From Streptomyces globisporus (lineage in GTDB: Bacteria; Actinomycetota; Actinomycetes; Streptomycetales; Streptomycetaceae), in contig BMTG01000002.1 of assembly GCA_014649555.1 (NCBI GenBank), positions 496,001 to 560,000 of the forward strand: DNA of 64,000 nt, written 5' to 3'. Position numbers and translations under genes: made by a program. The first letter of the stretch is position 1. Each line of letters begins with the position of its first letter. Shown here one piece after another: positions 35,258 through 44,448 of the stretch. The notes beneath the pieces were generated by a model. The model did not search any database. It was not told where the DNA came from and saw nothing but the letters and a program-made list of their open reading frames with translations.

Positions 35258-37375
35258 TCAGGTGTCCTCCCCCGCCGCCAGGAACGCGCCGACGAGCTCT
35301 GCGAACTCCTCCGGCACCGCGATCCGGACCCCCAGATCCTCCGCCTTGGTGCGCTTGGATCCGGCCTTGTCCCCGGCGACCAGCAGGCTCGTGCGCTGGG
35401 AGACGCTGGAGGACGACTTGCCGCCCGCCCGCTCGATCAGCTCGTTCATCTGGTTGCGCGACAGCTTCTCCAGCGCTCCGGACATCGCACCCGTCACCAC
35501 CACGGTCATCCCCGCCAGCGGCAGCGTGGAGCCGGTGCCACCGACAGCCTCCGCGCCAGCCCCCGCCGCCGCTTCCTCCTCCGTCCCGGGCTCCGGGGGC
35601 GGGGTGGCGCCCGGCTCGGTCATCGTCACCCCGGCCGCGACGAGCTTGTCGATCAGCGGTGCCAGCTCCACCAGCTCGGCGACCACCGCTGCGGCCTTCT
35701 CCTTGCCTATGCCGTCCACCCGCTGGAGCGTCTCCACGTCGGCGGCGACGATCCGGTCCATCGTGGCGAAATACCGGGCGATCCGGCGTGACATGGAGCG
35801 CCCCGTGCCGCGTACGCCCAAGGCGCAGAAGACCCGGGAGAGCGGCCGGGTGCGGGCGGTCTCGATGGCCGCCAGGAGATTGTCCGTGGAGGTCTCGCCC
35901 ATCCGGTCGAGGGCGAGCAACTGCTCGCGCTCCAGGGTGAAGAGATCGGCGAAGTCCGCGACGAGACCCGCGTCGACGAGCTGGACGACCCGGGTGGCGC
36001 CGAGGCCCTCGATGTCGAGCTGATCGCGACCCGCCGCATACGAGACGGAGGCGACGAGGCGGCAGTTGCGGCCCCGGGTGCAGCGCCAGCGCTGTTCGCT
36101 CGTGTCGATGCCGGAGCCGCACTGCGGGCAGCTCTCGGGGAAGTCGATGGGCGTCTCGTCGCCGGTGCGCAGGTGGACGACGGGGGCCTCGATGCGCGGG
36201 ATGATGTCGCCGGCCTTGTAGACCATGACCTGGTCCCCCAGCCGCAGGTCGCGCCGGGTGATGTCGGCCGGGTTGTGCAGGGTGGCGTAACCGACGGTGG
36301 AGCCGTCGATCTCCACGGGCTCCAGGACGGCACGCGGCGCGATGATGCCCGTGCGCCCGACGTTCCACTCGACGGCCAGCAGGCGGGTGATCTTCTCCAC
36401 GGCGGGCAGCTTGTAGGCGATGGCCCAGCGGGGCGCGCGGGTGCCGGAGCCCGCCTCGCGCTGGTCGGCCGCCAGGTCGGCCTTGATCACGATCCCGTCG
36501 ATGCCGAACGGCAGCTCGGCGCGGAGGGAGCCTATGGCGTCCACCCGCACCTGGACCTCCTCGACCGTGGCGGCCAGGACCGGCGCGACGTCGGTGCCCG
36601 CGGCCGTGTGCACGCCGAGGCCGGCGACGTACGACAGGACCTCGCTGTGGGGCAGTTCGGCGAGGGTCTCGCCCAGCTCCCCGGAATCGGGCAGCGGCAG
36701 CGCGCCGTAGGCGAAGAAGGTCGTCTCCACCCGGTAGGCGCGGTCCTTGGCGCGCAGGGTGCCGGCCGCCCCGTTGCGCGGGTTGGCGAAGGGGGCGCCG
36801 CCGTGTTCCGTACGGGTCGCGTTGCCCTGGTCGAACTGGTCGTTCGTCATGAGGATCTCGCCGCGCACCTCGATGGTGACCGGTTCGGCCAGCCGCTCCG
36901 GCAGTCCGACGACGGCGCCCGCCGCATGCGAGACGTCCTCGCCCGCCGTGCCGTCGCCCCGGGTGATGAGGCGCTCGAACCGGCCGTCGCGATAGCGCGC
37001 GGCGACCGCCAGACCGTCGAGCTTCGGCTCGACGCTCCACGCGGTCACCGGTCTGCCGATGCGCCGCTCCAGCGAGGCGGTCCAGGTCGCGAACTGCTCG
37101 GCCGAGAACACGTTGTCCAGCGAGAGCATGGGAACCGTGTGCGGCACGTCGCCGACAGCGGCCCCGCCCGCGACCTTGCCCGTCGGCGAGGCGGCGAGCA
37201 CCTCCTCCGGATGGTCCGCCTCGTACGCGGCTATGCCGCGCGCCAGCCGGTCGTAGGCGTCGTCGTCCAACGCGCTCTCGCCCGTGGCGTAGTACGCGGC
37301 GGCGGCGACGGAGGCCTGTTCCACGGCGGCGGCGTAGGCGGCGGCATCGGCGAGCACAGCGGCTGAGTTCGTCAT
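35258..37375 (-). CDS. ligA: NAD-dependent DNA ligase LigA
   Basis: A 705-residue ligase. The adenylated lysine is Lys118 in [11 protein letters not shown]. The N-terminal NMN domain has [20 protein letters not shown]. Further domains: OB fold ([28 protein letters not shown]), zinc finger (SCPQCGS ... [10 protein letters not shown]), helix-hairpin-helix ([31 protein letters not shown]) and a C-terminal BRCT ([20 protein letters not shown]). All parts are present, so it should be active. The ATG at 37373-37375 begins MTNSAAV; upstream frame to 37516 is shadow. Two ligases are frequent in Streptomyces, so this may be the second copy. Confidence 0.93.
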   Translation of the reverse strand: MTNSAAVLADAAAYAAAVEQASVAAAAYYATGESALDDDAYDRLARGIAAYEADHPEEVLAASPTGKVAGGAAVGDVPHTVPMLSLDNVFSAEQFATWTASLERRIGRPVTAWSVEPKLDGLAVAARYRDGRFERLITRGDGTAGEDVSHAAGAVVGLPERLAEPVTIEVRGEILMTNDQFDQGNATRTEHGGAPFANPRNGAAGTLRAKDRAYRVETTFFAYGALPLPDSGELGETLAELPHSEVLSYVAGLGVHTAAGTDVAPVLAATVEEVQVRVDAIGSLRAELPFGIDGIVIKADLAADQREAGSGTRAPRWAIAYKLPAVEKITRLLAVEWNVGRTGIIAPRAVLEPVEIDGSTVGYATLHNPADITRRDLRLGDQVMVYKAGDIIPRIEAPVVHLRTGDETPIDFPESCPQCGSGIDTSEQRWRCTRGRNCRLVASVSYAAGRDQLDIEGLGATRVVQLVDAGLVADFADLFTLEREQLLALDRMGETSTDNLLAAIETARTRPLSRVFCALGVRGTGRSMSRRIARYFATMDRIVAADVETLQRVDGIGKEKAAAVVAELVELAPLIDKLVAAGVTMTEPGATPPPEPGTEEEAAAGAGAEAVGGTGSTLPLAGMTVVVTGAMSGALEKLSRNQMNELIERAGGKSSSSVSQRTSLLVAGDKAGSKRTKAEDLGVRIAVPEEFAELVGAFLAAGEDT

Positions 37376-37436
37376 GGCCACCATTCTTCCGCCCACCACT
37401 GACAACGGCCCCGATCGCCTTCCCACCCCTCTCCAA

Positions 37437-37450
37437 GGAGAGCGCTCTCC
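37437..37450. promoter_or_regulatory. Perfect 14-bp palindrome, upstream operator candidate
   Basis: GGAGAGCGCTCTCC, a LacI-family-type operator, 108 bases (centre to centre) from a second very similar palindrome at 37545. It lies between ligA and the DUF1996 gene. Confidence 0.65.
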
Positions 37451-37509
37451 CTCGTGACAGAAGACAACTCGCCCTCCATCGTGCGGATTTACCGAGGCCG
37501 CGCGATCCC

Positions 37510-37538
37510 TTGACATGCACAGGAGGCACTTCTACGTT
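37510..37538 (+). promoter_or_regulatory. Vegetative promoter of the DUF1996 gene
   Basis: TTGACA at 37510-37515, a 17-base spacer, and TACGTT at 37533-37538, which fits the TAnnnT -10 pattern. Transcription would begin near 37545, directly in a palindrome. This is the best promoter seen in the window. Confidence 0.65.
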
Positions 37539-37544
37539 CCTTCG

Positions 37545-37558
37545 AGAGAGCGCTCTCT
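37545..37558. promoter_or_regulatory. Perfect 14-bp palindrome over the predicted transcription start
   Basis: AGAGAGCGCTCTCT, sharing the GAGAGCGCTCTC core with the 37437 site. It lies 6 bases after the -10 element, the position where a repressor blocks RNA polymerase. The LacI gene at 39303 is the obvious candidate. Confidence 0.7.
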
Positions 37559-37599
37559 GACTAACCCAGGAATCCCCCACTTCCCCGAACAGGAGTGCC

Positions 37600-38538
37600 G
37601 TGCTCTTCCGTCACCGACGCAACCCCGACCACCGCCGCCAACGATCCCTGCCGTCCTGGCGGTACAGAATCGCCGGGCTCGCCGCGGCCGCCCTCGCCCT
37701 CTCCTTCCTCCAGACCAACGTCGGCAACGCCGCGGGCGAGCGGGCCGCCGCGGACGCCGCGCCGAAGGCCGCCGCGGATGTCGTGCGGGTGGCCGAGTTC
37801 CTCGCCGAGTGCCCGTACACCCACCGGCTCCCCGACGACCCGATCGTCTTCCCCGGGCTGCCGGGCGCCTCCCACATGCACAGCTTCTTCGGCAACGACA
37901 CCACGCACGCCGGCTCCGACCTGGCCTCCCTGGAGAGGGGCCGTACGTCGTGCTCCCCCGACACCGACCTGTCGTCGTACTGGGTGCCCACCCTCTACGA
38001 CGGCGACAAGGAGGTGGAGCCCACCGGGACCACCTTCTACTACCTGGGCGAGGGCGTGAGCGACGACGTCATCCGCCAGATCAAGCCCTTCCCCCGGGGC
38101 CTGCGCATCGTGGCGGGCAACGCGAAGGCGACCGGCCCGCAGGACAACACGATCGCCCGCTGGTCGTGCCTGCACGCCGGTGAGGTGAACCCCTCGCAGA
38201 ACTTCGTGAACTGTCCGCCCGGCACGATGATGGAGTCCTACCTGGACTTCCCGCAGTGCTGGAACGGTACGGACCTCGACTCCCCCGACCACAAGAGCCA
38301 CATGGCCTACCCCGTCAACGGCGGCTGCCCGTCCACCCACCCGGTGCCGGTGCCCAAGCTCCGGCAGGTGCTGCGCTACCCGGTGAACGGTGACCCGGCC
38401 CGCTTCCGGCTGGCGTCCGGGCCCGGCTACACCATGCACGGCGACTTCTTCAACGTATGGCCGGAGGAGGAGATGGCGCAGCGCGTCCGCGACTGCATCA
38501 ACGCGATCATCAAGTGCGGTTTCGACGGCAAGCCCTGA
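37600..38538 (+). CDS. Secreted DUF1996 protein
   Basis: A 312-residue exported protein of the DUF1996 family, common in Streptomyces and fungi, of unknown reaction. After a basic start and signal (YRIAGLAAAALALSFL, cleavage near NVGNAAG), family blocks follow: ECPYTHRLPDDPIVFPG, GASHMHSFFGNDTTHAG, DFPQCWNGTDLDSPDHKSHM and YTMHGDFFNVWP. The His-rich motifs HMHSF and MHGDF suggest a metal site. The GTG at 37600 has AGGAG upstream. Expression is likely under the palindrome-flanked promoter. It may act on plant or fungal wall material, by analogy only. Confidence 0.88.
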   Translation: MLFRHRRNPDHRRQRSLPSWRYRIAGLAAAALALSFLQTNVGNAAGERAAADAAPKAAADVVRVAEFLAECPYTHRLPDDPIVFPGLPGASHMHSFFGNDTTHAGSDLASLERGRTSCSPDTDLSSYWVPTLYDGDKEVEPTGTTFYYLGEGVSDDVIRQIKPFPRGLRIVAGNAKATGPQDNTIARWSCLHAGEVNPSQNFVNCPPGTMMESYLDFPQCWNGTDLDSPDHKSHMAYPVNGGCPSTHPVPVPKLRQVLRYPVNGDPARFRLASGPGYTMHGDFFNVWPEEEMAQRVRDCINAIIKCGFDGKP

Positions 38539-38583
38539 CCGACCGTCACCACCGCGCTCGACCCACCCCCACGCACCACCGTG

Positions 38584-38613
38584 TCCGCCCCGGGGCGCCG
38601 GCTCCGGGGCGGA
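38584..38613 (+). terminator. Hairpin between DUF1996 and DUF305 genes
   Basis: A perfect 10-bp stem (38584-38593 with 38604-38613), 10-base loop, 46 bases past the DUF1996 stop. It may end or weaken the transcript before the lipoprotein gene. Confidence 0.5.
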
Positions 38614-38644
38614 GACCCTCCCCCTCCCCTTACGAGGACACCCC

Positions 38645-39268
38645 ATGAACCCCATCGACCTCGCGCCGCTCCGCCGGGCCACCGGCCTCGTCCTGCTCGG
38701 CGCGCTGGTTCTCGGCGGCACGGCCGGCTGTTCCCCGACGGCTGATTCCGCGCCCCGTACGGCGCAGGCACGGAAGTCCCCACCGGCCGGCGCACCCACG
38801 GTCACCTCGACCGCCACCGATGTCGGCTGGGTCCAGCTGATGACCCCCATGAATCAGCAGGCGGTGAAGCTCCTGGCCCTGGCCGCCGAGCGGGCGGGCG
38901 AACCGCGTGTGCGTGACTTCGCGGAGCGGCTGCGCACCGGGCAGGAGGCCGAACTCGTCCGTCTACGAGCCCTGTTGACCCGCATGGGGCTGCCCGGGAC
39001 CGATGTGCACGCGGGGCACGACATGCCCGGCATGGTGACGGTACGGGACCTGGAGGCGGCCCGCGCCGCCGGGGGGCCCGCGTTCGACCGGCTCGTCCTC
39101 GTGCAGATCCGGGACCATCTGCGGCAGTCCGCGCAGGTGTCGCGTTCCGAGATCACCTCGGGCGGCCGGGCGGACGCCCGCGAGCTGGCCGCCGCCCTCG
39201 TGACGGCGCGCGAGACGTCCCTCGCCGAGCTGGAACGGCTGCCGGGCGCGGTGCGGGCCCTCGGCTGA
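38645..39268 (+). CDS. DUF305-type lipoprotein
   Basis: A 207-residue lipoprotein: signal VLLGALVLGGTAGCS with a lipobox Cys at about residue 29. The mature part is a DUF305 four-helix, ferritin-like fold. The family usually carries MxxHHxxA and a second MI.HH motif for metal; here the positions read LMTPMNQQAVKLLALAAER and LVLVQIRDHLRQSAQVSRS, so both HH pairs are missing or reduced to single His. GHDMPGM is kept. It may have lost metal binding. A GAGGACACCCC ribosome site precedes the ATG. Confidence 0.82.
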   Translation: MNPIDLAPLRRATGLVLLGALVLGGTAGCSPTADSAPRTAQARKSPPAGAPTVTSTATDVGWVQLMTPMNQQAVKLLALAAERAGEPRVRDFAERLRTGQEAELVRLRALLTRMGLPGTDVHAGHDMPGMVTVRDLEAARAAGGPAFDRLVLVQIRDHLRQSAQVSRSEITSGGRADARELAAALVTARETSLAELERLPGAVRALG

Positions 39269-39302
39269 ACAGGGCGGCCTGCCTGCGGGTATAAAGGGCT
39301 GC

Positions 39303-40355
39303 ATGACAGCCGAAGTGCCGCAGCCCGTACGCCCCACGACCCTGGAGGACGTGGCGGCCGTGGCCGGTGTGTCACGGGCGACGGTCTCCCGGGTGATCAA
39401 CGGGGCGACCACGGTGGACCCGGCGCTGCGCACCGTCGTCGAGCAGGCGGTGGCGACCACCGGCTATGTGCCCAACCGGGCCGCGCGTTCGCTCGTGACG
39501 CGGCGGACCGACTCGGTGGCCCTGGTGGTCTCCGAGCGGGAACGGCGGCCGATGTCCGAGCCGTTCGTCGGCCGGATGTTCTCCGACCCGTACTTCGGGC
39601 GGGTCGTCAGCGGGCTGCTGGAAGTGCTGCGCCCGGCGGGCATCCAGATGGTCGTGATGCTGGCCGACGACGAGGCGTCCCGCGGCCAGTTGCTCTCCTA
39701 TCTGCGGCACGGCCATGTCGACGGGGTCGTGCTGATCACGACGCACGCCGACGATCCGCTGCCCGGGCTGCTCCAGGAGACGCGGATGCCCGCCGTCCTC
39801 GCCGGCCGTCCGCACAAGCCGTCGCCGCTGGCCTATGTGGAGGTGGACCAGCACGCCGGGGCGCGGCTGGCGGCCGATCACCTGGCCGCACAGGGGCGGC
39901 GGCGGATCGGCACGATCACGGGACCGCAGGACATGCCCGCAGGACAGGTCCGGCTGACTGGTTTCCTGGAGGCCTGCGCCGCCCACGGCATCGAGGACGT
40001 GGCCTGCGCCGAGGGGGACTTCACGCATCTGGGCGGGGCTGCGGCGATGCGCCGACTGCTGGCTGACCGCCCGGATCTGGACGGGGTGTTCATCGCCTCC
40101 GACCTGATGGCGCTGGGGGCCCTGCCGGTGCTGCTCCGGGCCGGTCGCGACGTGCCGTCCGACGTCGCGGTGGTCGGCTTCGACGACAGCAGTGCCGCCG
40201 CCGCCTGCGACCCGCCGCTGACGACGGTCCGGCAGCCGGTGGAGGAGATGGCGGCGGAGATGGCCCGGTTGCTGCTGAAGCAGATCGGTGAGCCGGGCGG
40301 CCCGTCGCCCTCGGTGCTCTTCCCGGCGGCGCTGGTACGGCGGCAGTCGGCCTGA
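39303..40355 (+). CDS. LacI family transcriptional regulator
   Basis: A 350-residue LacI regulator. The DNA-binding start is LEDVAAVAGVSRATVSRVIN, followed by hinge VPNRAARSLVTRRTDSVALV and a sugar-binding domain (DGVVLITTHADDPLPGL, VFIASDLMALGALPVL, VAVVGFDDSSAAAACDPPL). AAAGGG lies 4 bases before the ATG. It is on the same strand behind the DUF1996 and DUF305 genes, and is a likely reader of the GAGAGCGCTCTC sites. Confidence 0.92.
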   Translation: MTAEVPQPVRPTTLEDVAAVAGVSRATVSRVINGATTVDPALRTVVEQAVATTGYVPNRAARSLVTRRTDSVALVVSERERRPMSEPFVGRMFSDPYFGRVVSGLLEVLRPAGIQMVVMLADDEASRGQLLSYLRHGHVDGVVLITTHADDPLPGLLQETRMPAVLAGRPHKPSPLAYVEVDQHAGARLAADHLAAQGRRRIGTITGPQDMPAGQVRLTGFLEACAAHGIEDVACAEGDFTHLGGAAAMRRLLADRPDLDGVFIASDLMALGALPVLLRAGRDVPSDVAVVGFDDSSAAAACDPPLTTVRQPVEEMAAEMARLLLKQIGEPGGPSPSVLFPAALVRRQSA

Positions 40356-40413
40356 GCCGCGAGGCCTCCCGGAGGGGCCGGTGGCCGTCGGGGCGGGCGG
40401 CACGAGCGCTCGG

Positions 40414-42699
40414 TCAGGCCGTCGTGTCCGGCCTGTCCGGCACAGGAGCCTCCGTCGTCGCCGGGACCGCAGTGTCCGCCGGGACCGGAGTGTCCGCCGG
40501 GACCGGAGTGTCCGCCGGGACCGGAGTGTCCGCCGGAGCCGGAGTGTCCGCCGGGAACGGCTCGTCCGCCAGGCCCGCCCCGGCGAAGCCCTCCGCACGC
40601 ACCGGGACCTGGGGGCCCGAGGACTCCTGGAGCCAGCGGGTGAGCACCCGGTGGACCGTTTCGGCACCCACCAGACCGCCGCCCGGCGGCGGAGGCGCAC
40701 CCTCCGCGGTCTCGGCGGCCACGATGTCGAGGGGGTCCGTGAGCCCGCGCGGCCAGAGCAGGAACGGCCGGGACTGTTCGCCGCCGAGGCCGCCGTGCGA
40801 GCCGATCTGCTCCTCGAAGGCGTGCACGGTGCCGGTGCCGGGGTCGTACATGGAGTTGACCATGACGTCGGCGACGTGCGGGAAGGTGTCCGTACGGCGT
40901 ACGGCGTCGGCCGCCCCGGTGTCGAAGCCCGCGAGCGGTCCCTCGCCGTCCGTCAGTTCGGCGACCGGAACCCGGGCGCCGCCGCGCCCGAGCACCACCG
41001 AGCCGTCCTCCCCGCCGACGAGGAGGAAGCCGATCCCCGGGTGGTTGGCGAGCGTGGAGAGCAGCGCCGGGTGGCGGTGCTCGATCTGTTCGCGGGAGGC
41101 GCGGCCCTCGATGTCGGGGAAGGAGATGAGCCCGAGGTTGCCGGAGGCCAGCACGATCGGGTCGGAGAGCTTGGCCGGGTGCTCGTCCTGCTGCCCCTCG
41201 ACGGGGCGGTGCAGCGCGATGCGCACCGCGTCACGGGCCTCGGAGGCGCTGCGGGTGCGCTGGGCCCGGCGGGGCACGGGCAGCCCGCAGCCCGCCCGGA
41301 CGAGGTCCTTGAGCGTGAGCCCGTACTTCCCCGCGAAGGTCTCCCCGGGGCTCTGGCCGTGGTCGGAGAGGAGCACGATCCGGTAGGCGCGCGGGGTGTG
41401 GTCGGCGATCTTGGCGATCAGGGCGAGGGAGCGGTCGAGGCGTACGAGGACCTTCTCGGCGTCGCGGCTGCGGGGCCCCGAGTGGTGGGCGACCTCGTCG
41501 TAGGCGACGAGGTCGGCGTAGACGGCGGTGCGTCCGGCGAACATGTCGCCGAGGACGGCGGCGACGACCACGTCGCGTTCCACGACCGTGGCGAAGGCGC
41601 GGATGAAGGGGTAGAGCCCGCCGCGCTTGATCCGGGGGGTGACCTTCCGGGCGCGGGCCCGGGTCGACTGGCCGATCTCGCGGAGGACCTCGGCGACGAA
41701 GGAGAGGGCGGTGCGGGTGGCGTTGGCCGGGTCGGAGAAGTAGGCGAAGTATCCGGCGCGGGAGCGGCGGCCCTTGCCGCGCCGGGCGGCCATGGAGAGC
41801 ACCAGCGCGAGCTGGCCCGCGCCGCCGCTGAAGAGGTTGCCCCGGCTCGCCCCGTCGACGGTGAGGAGGCCGCCGTCGTGGGTGCGGCGGATGGCCCGCC
41901 GTTGCATTTCGAGGGCACTCGCGGGGCGGCTGGAGACCATGACGGTGCGGGTCTCCTTCTCGTACCAGCGGAATGCGGGCACGTCGTGGTTGCTGCCGTG
42001 CAGGATGGCGAGCTGGCTGGCGCCGGTCTGGCTGGACCAGTCGGTACGCCACGGGGTGAGGCGGTGTCCGGAGGAGTCGGCGAGCCATCCGGCGACGGTC
42101 GGCATGAGCCCGTCGGCCGCCGCCTTGACCAGGACGTCGTGGCCGACGCCGTCGAGCTGGAGGAAGACCGTGCCGGGCGGTCCGTCGCGGCCGGGCTCGG
42201 CCGGGTCCGGCGATCTGCCGCGTCTGCGCCGTCGGTCGGCGAGCCGGGACAGCCTGCGGCGGTAGGCCTCGTCGTCGCGGACGGCGAGGGCGGTGGAGGT
42301 GGCGGAGGCGACGGCGGACATCACGGCGGCGACGACGACCGCGGTCTCCGGCGCGGCGTCACCGCGCCCGTCCGGGATCAGGCGCAGCGCTATCAGCAGC
42401 AGCGAACCGTTGAGGAAGAAGACCAGCGCGCCGAGGACCAGCGCGGGCACGATGAGCAGGGACCGGACGAGGACGGGCCACACCAGGGCGGAGAGCAGGC
42501 CGAACGCGCCCGCGCCCCACGCCGCGGTGAACGCCGTCTTGGTGATCGAGTCGCCGTCGTCGGACTGGAGCTGGAAGTCGGGCAGGGCGCCGGCCAGCAC
42601 GAGCATGGTGAGGGTGGACACCGCCCAGACCGCGATCACCCGCATCAGGGCCCTGCCCGCCGTACGCCACTTCCCGTCACCCACGCCGGTCCACCTCAC
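40414..42699 (-). CDS. Membrane alkaline phosphatase/phosphodiesterase-like protein with holin-like helices
   Basis: A 761-residue protein. Residues 15-130 hold four membrane helices (VIAVWAVSTLTMLVLAGALP, LIVPALVLGALVFFLNGSLL) of the phage-holin-like DUF group. Then comes an alkaline phosphatase-fold domain: VFLQLDGVGHDVL (metal Asp), QTGASQLAILHGSNH (nucleophile Thr/Ser region), YADLVAYDEVAHHSG, VLLSDHGQSPGE, and late IGSHGGLGGEQ. These supply the Asp/His ligands of a two-metal site. The C-terminus is a PADTPV repeat tail. GTG at 42697-42699 is behind GGAGAGGGC. Substrate may be a lipid or sugar phosphate; unproven. Confidence 0.88.
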   Translation of the reverse strand: MRWTGVGDGKWRTAGRALMRVIAVWAVSTLTMLVLAGALPDFQLQSDDGDSITKTAFTAAWGAGAFGLLSALVWPVLVRSLLIVPALVLGALVFFLNGSLLLIALRLIPDGRGDAAPETAVVVAAVMSAVASATSTALAVRDDEAYRRRLSRLADRRRRRGRSPDPAEPGRDGPPGTVFLQLDGVGHDVLVKAAADGLMPTVAGWLADSSGHRLTPWRTDWSSQTGASQLAILHGSNHDVPAFRWYEKETRTVMVSSRPASALEMQRRAIRRTHDGGLLTVDGASRGNLFSGGAGQLALVLSMAARRGKGRRSRAGYFAYFSDPANATRTALSFVAEVLREIGQSTRARARKVTPRIKRGGLYPFIRAFATVVERDVVVAAVLGDMFAGRTAVYADLVAYDEVAHHSGPRSRDAEKVLVRLDRSLALIAKIADHTPRAYRIVLLSDHGQSPGETFAGKYGLTLKDLVRAGCGLPVPRRAQRTRSASEARDAVRIALHRPVEGQQDEHPAKLSDPIVLASGNLGLISFPDIEGRASREQIEHRHPALLSTLANHPGIGFLLVGGEDGSVVLGRGGARVPVAELTDGEGPLAGFDTGAADAVRRTDTFPHVADVMVNSMYDPGTGTVHAFEEQIGSHGGLGGEQSRPFLLWPRGLTDPLDIVAAETAEGAPPPPGGGLVGAETVHRVLTRWLQESSGPQVPVRAEGFAGAGLADEPFPADTPAPADTPVPADTPVPADTPVPADTAVPATTEAPVPDRPDTTA
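40472..40561. repeat. Five 18-bp tandem repeats inside the phosphatase-like gene
   Basis: Copies of GTGTCCGCCGGGACCGGA at 40472, 40490, 40508, then variants at 40526 and 40544. In the coding (minus) frame they give a repeated Pro-Ala-Asp-Thr-Pro-Val tail. Copy number may vary between strains. Confidence 0.9.
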
Positions 42700-42968
42700 G
42701 CCCTCTCCGCCCCCGGGCCCGGTGCGTCCGGGGCCCGCCCTTCAGCTTTTCACAGCGTCGCTCCCGGTCAGCGGCTTCGGCGGCAGGCCCAAGGCCCGGC
42801 GCAAGGGTACGGGGGGCGCATAGGCTCGTACCGGCAGCGCACCCGGTCACGGGCCACGCGGGCAGTACACCGGGGGGCGCGGGGATCGGACGAGGACCGG
42901 GCGGGGGCAGGATGAGGACCGACCGGAACCGGGCAGGAACCGGACGGGGACCGAGCGAGGAGGCGGAT

Positions 42969-43751
42969 GTGCCGGTGGAGGTCACCTGGTGGGGTCATGC
43001 CACCTGCACGATCGAGGACTCGGGGGTGCGGGTGCTGACCGACCCCCTGTTCGTACGGCGCTTCGCGCATCTGCGCCGCCGCCGGGGCGAGGTGCCGCCG
43101 CCGGAGGCCGCGGTCGCCGAGGTGGTGCTGGTCTCCCATCTGCACTCCGACCATCTGCATCTGCCGTCGCTGGCCCGGCTGGCCCCGGGCAGTCGGCTGA
43201 TCGTGCCGAGCGGCGCGGTGGCGGCCGTGCCGGGGCTGCGGATGCTGCGGCGGGTGCGGCAGCTGCACATCACCGAGGTGCGGCCGGGGGACACCGTGCG
43301 GATCGGCGAGGTACGGGTACGGGCGGTCCCCGCGCTGCACGACGGGCGGCGGCTGCCGGTCGGCCCGCACCGGTCGCCCGCGCTCGGCTACGTCGTCGAG
43401 GGCGAGGCCCGGACGTACTTCGCCGGGGACACCGGGCTCTTCGACGCGATGGCCGACGCGGTGGGTCCGGTGGACGTGGCGCTGCTGCCGGTGGGCGGGT
43501 GGGGACCCTATCTGGGGCACAGCCATCTGGACCCGGTCCGGGCCGCCGAGGCGCTGGCCCGCCTCGCACCCCGGTCGGCGGTGCCGGTGCACTACGGGAC
43601 GTACTGGCCGATCGGCCTGGACGCGGTGCGCCCGCACGAGTTCCACGCACCGGGCGACGAGTTCGTCCGGCACGCGGCGAAGCGGGCACCGGAGGTGGCC
43701 GTGCATCTGCTGGGGCACGGCGAGCGGGTCAGACCGGAGGCCGGCCGGTGA
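42969..43751 (+). CDS. MBL-fold metal-dependent hydrolase (UlaG-like)
   Basis: A 260-residue metallo-beta-lactamase-fold protein. The metal motif is LVSHLHSDHLHLP; other ligand positions are TYFAGDTGLFDAM and VHYGTYWP. The start region VTWWGHATCTIEDSGVRVLT is typical of the UlaG/RomA group. The GTG at 42969 lies behind GAGGAGG with good spacing; an ATG frame from 42912 has none. Its stop overlaps the DedA gene start (GTGA), so both are one transcript, divergent from the phosphatase-like gene. Substrate unknown. Confidence 0.9.
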   Translation: MPVEVTWWGHATCTIEDSGVRVLTDPLFVRRFAHLRRRRGEVPPPEAAVAEVVLVSHLHSDHLHLPSLARLAPGSRLIVPSGAVAAVPGLRMLRRVRQLHITEVRPGDTVRIGEVRVRAVPALHDGRRLPVGPHRSPALGYVVEGEARTYFAGDTGLFDAMADAVGPVDVALLPVGGWGPYLGHSHLDPVRAAEALARLAPRSAVPVHYGTYWPIGLDAVRPHEFHAPGDEFVRHAAKRAPEVAVHLLGHGERVRPEAGR

Positions 43752-44386
43752 TCCAGGAGATCCAGCAGGTGGTGCGGGAGCTGCCCACCGAGTCGACCCA
43801 GCAGGCGGTCGGCTACCCGACGCTGTTCGCTCTGGTGTCGCTGGGGTCTCTGGTGCCCGTGGTGCCGACGGGGGCACTGGTGAGTTCGGCGGCTGTGGTG
43901 GCCTTCCACCAGACGTCACCGCTCGCCCTGCTCTTCGTGTTCCTGGTGGCGTCCTCAGCCGCGTTCCTCGGGGACGTCTGCCTGTACTGGCTGGGGCAGC
44001 GGGGGGTGCGATCGAATCACGGCTCGAAGTGGCTGGAGGCGATAACCCGCCGGGCCGCGCCGGAACGGCTGGCCCAGGCCCAGGAGAAGCTGGCGGAGCA
44101 CGGCGGGACGGTGCTGGTGCTGTCCCGGCTGGTGCCGGCCGGGCGGATCCCGGTGATGCTGGCGTGTCTGCTGGGCCGGATGCCGCTGCGGCAGTTCGCC
44201 CGGGGCGATGTTCCGGCGTGTCTGGCGTGGGCGGCGACGTACCAGCTGATCGGCATCCTGGGCGGTTCGCTCTTCCCGGAGCCGTGGCAGGGGGTGGTCG
44301 CGGCGGTCGCCCTGACGCTGTTGATCAGCGGGGCGCCGGCGGTGTGGCGGAGGCTGCGGGCGCGGTTCGGGCCCGCGTCGTCGTAG
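43748..44386 (+). CDS. DedA/VTT-family membrane protein
   Basis: A 212-residue membrane protein with about five helices (FALVSLGSLVPVVPTGALVS, LLFVFLVASSAAFLGDVCLYWLGQ). The family motif FLGDVCLYWLG and the amphipathic RLVPAGRIPVMLACLLG match DedA proteins, which take part in membrane homeostasis and lipid carrier flipping. The GTG overlaps the MBL gene stop by 4 bases. Confidence 0.9.
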   Translation: MIQEIQQVVRELPTESTQQAVGYPTLFALVSLGSLVPVVPTGALVSSAAVVAFHQTSPLALLFVFLVASSAAFLGDVCLYWLGQRGVRSNHGSKWLEAITRRAAPERLAQAQEKLAEHGGTVLVLSRLVPAGRIPVMLACLLGRMPLRQFARGDVPACLAWAATYQLIGILGGSLFPEPWQGVVAAVALTLLISGAPAVWRRLRARFGPASS

Positions 44387-44448
44387 CCGCCCCCGGCGGC
44401 CGTGATCAATGGCCGTACTCAGCGCAGCCGTAGTGGGCGCAGCCGGGC

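Noticed and set aside
40472-40561. CRISPR-like look of the 18-bp repeats
   Set aside because: Repeats are contiguous with no spacers and lie in frame inside a coding gene.
40414-42699. Phosphatase-like gene as the missing EboF of the Ebo cluster
   Set aside because: It is about 35 kb away, on a different transcript and carries holin-like helices; no support for a link.
40288-42915. 875-codon plus-strand frame opposite the phosphatase-like gene
   Set aside because: Val/Gly/Glu-rich shadow; the minus-strand gene has metal motifs and a ribosome site.
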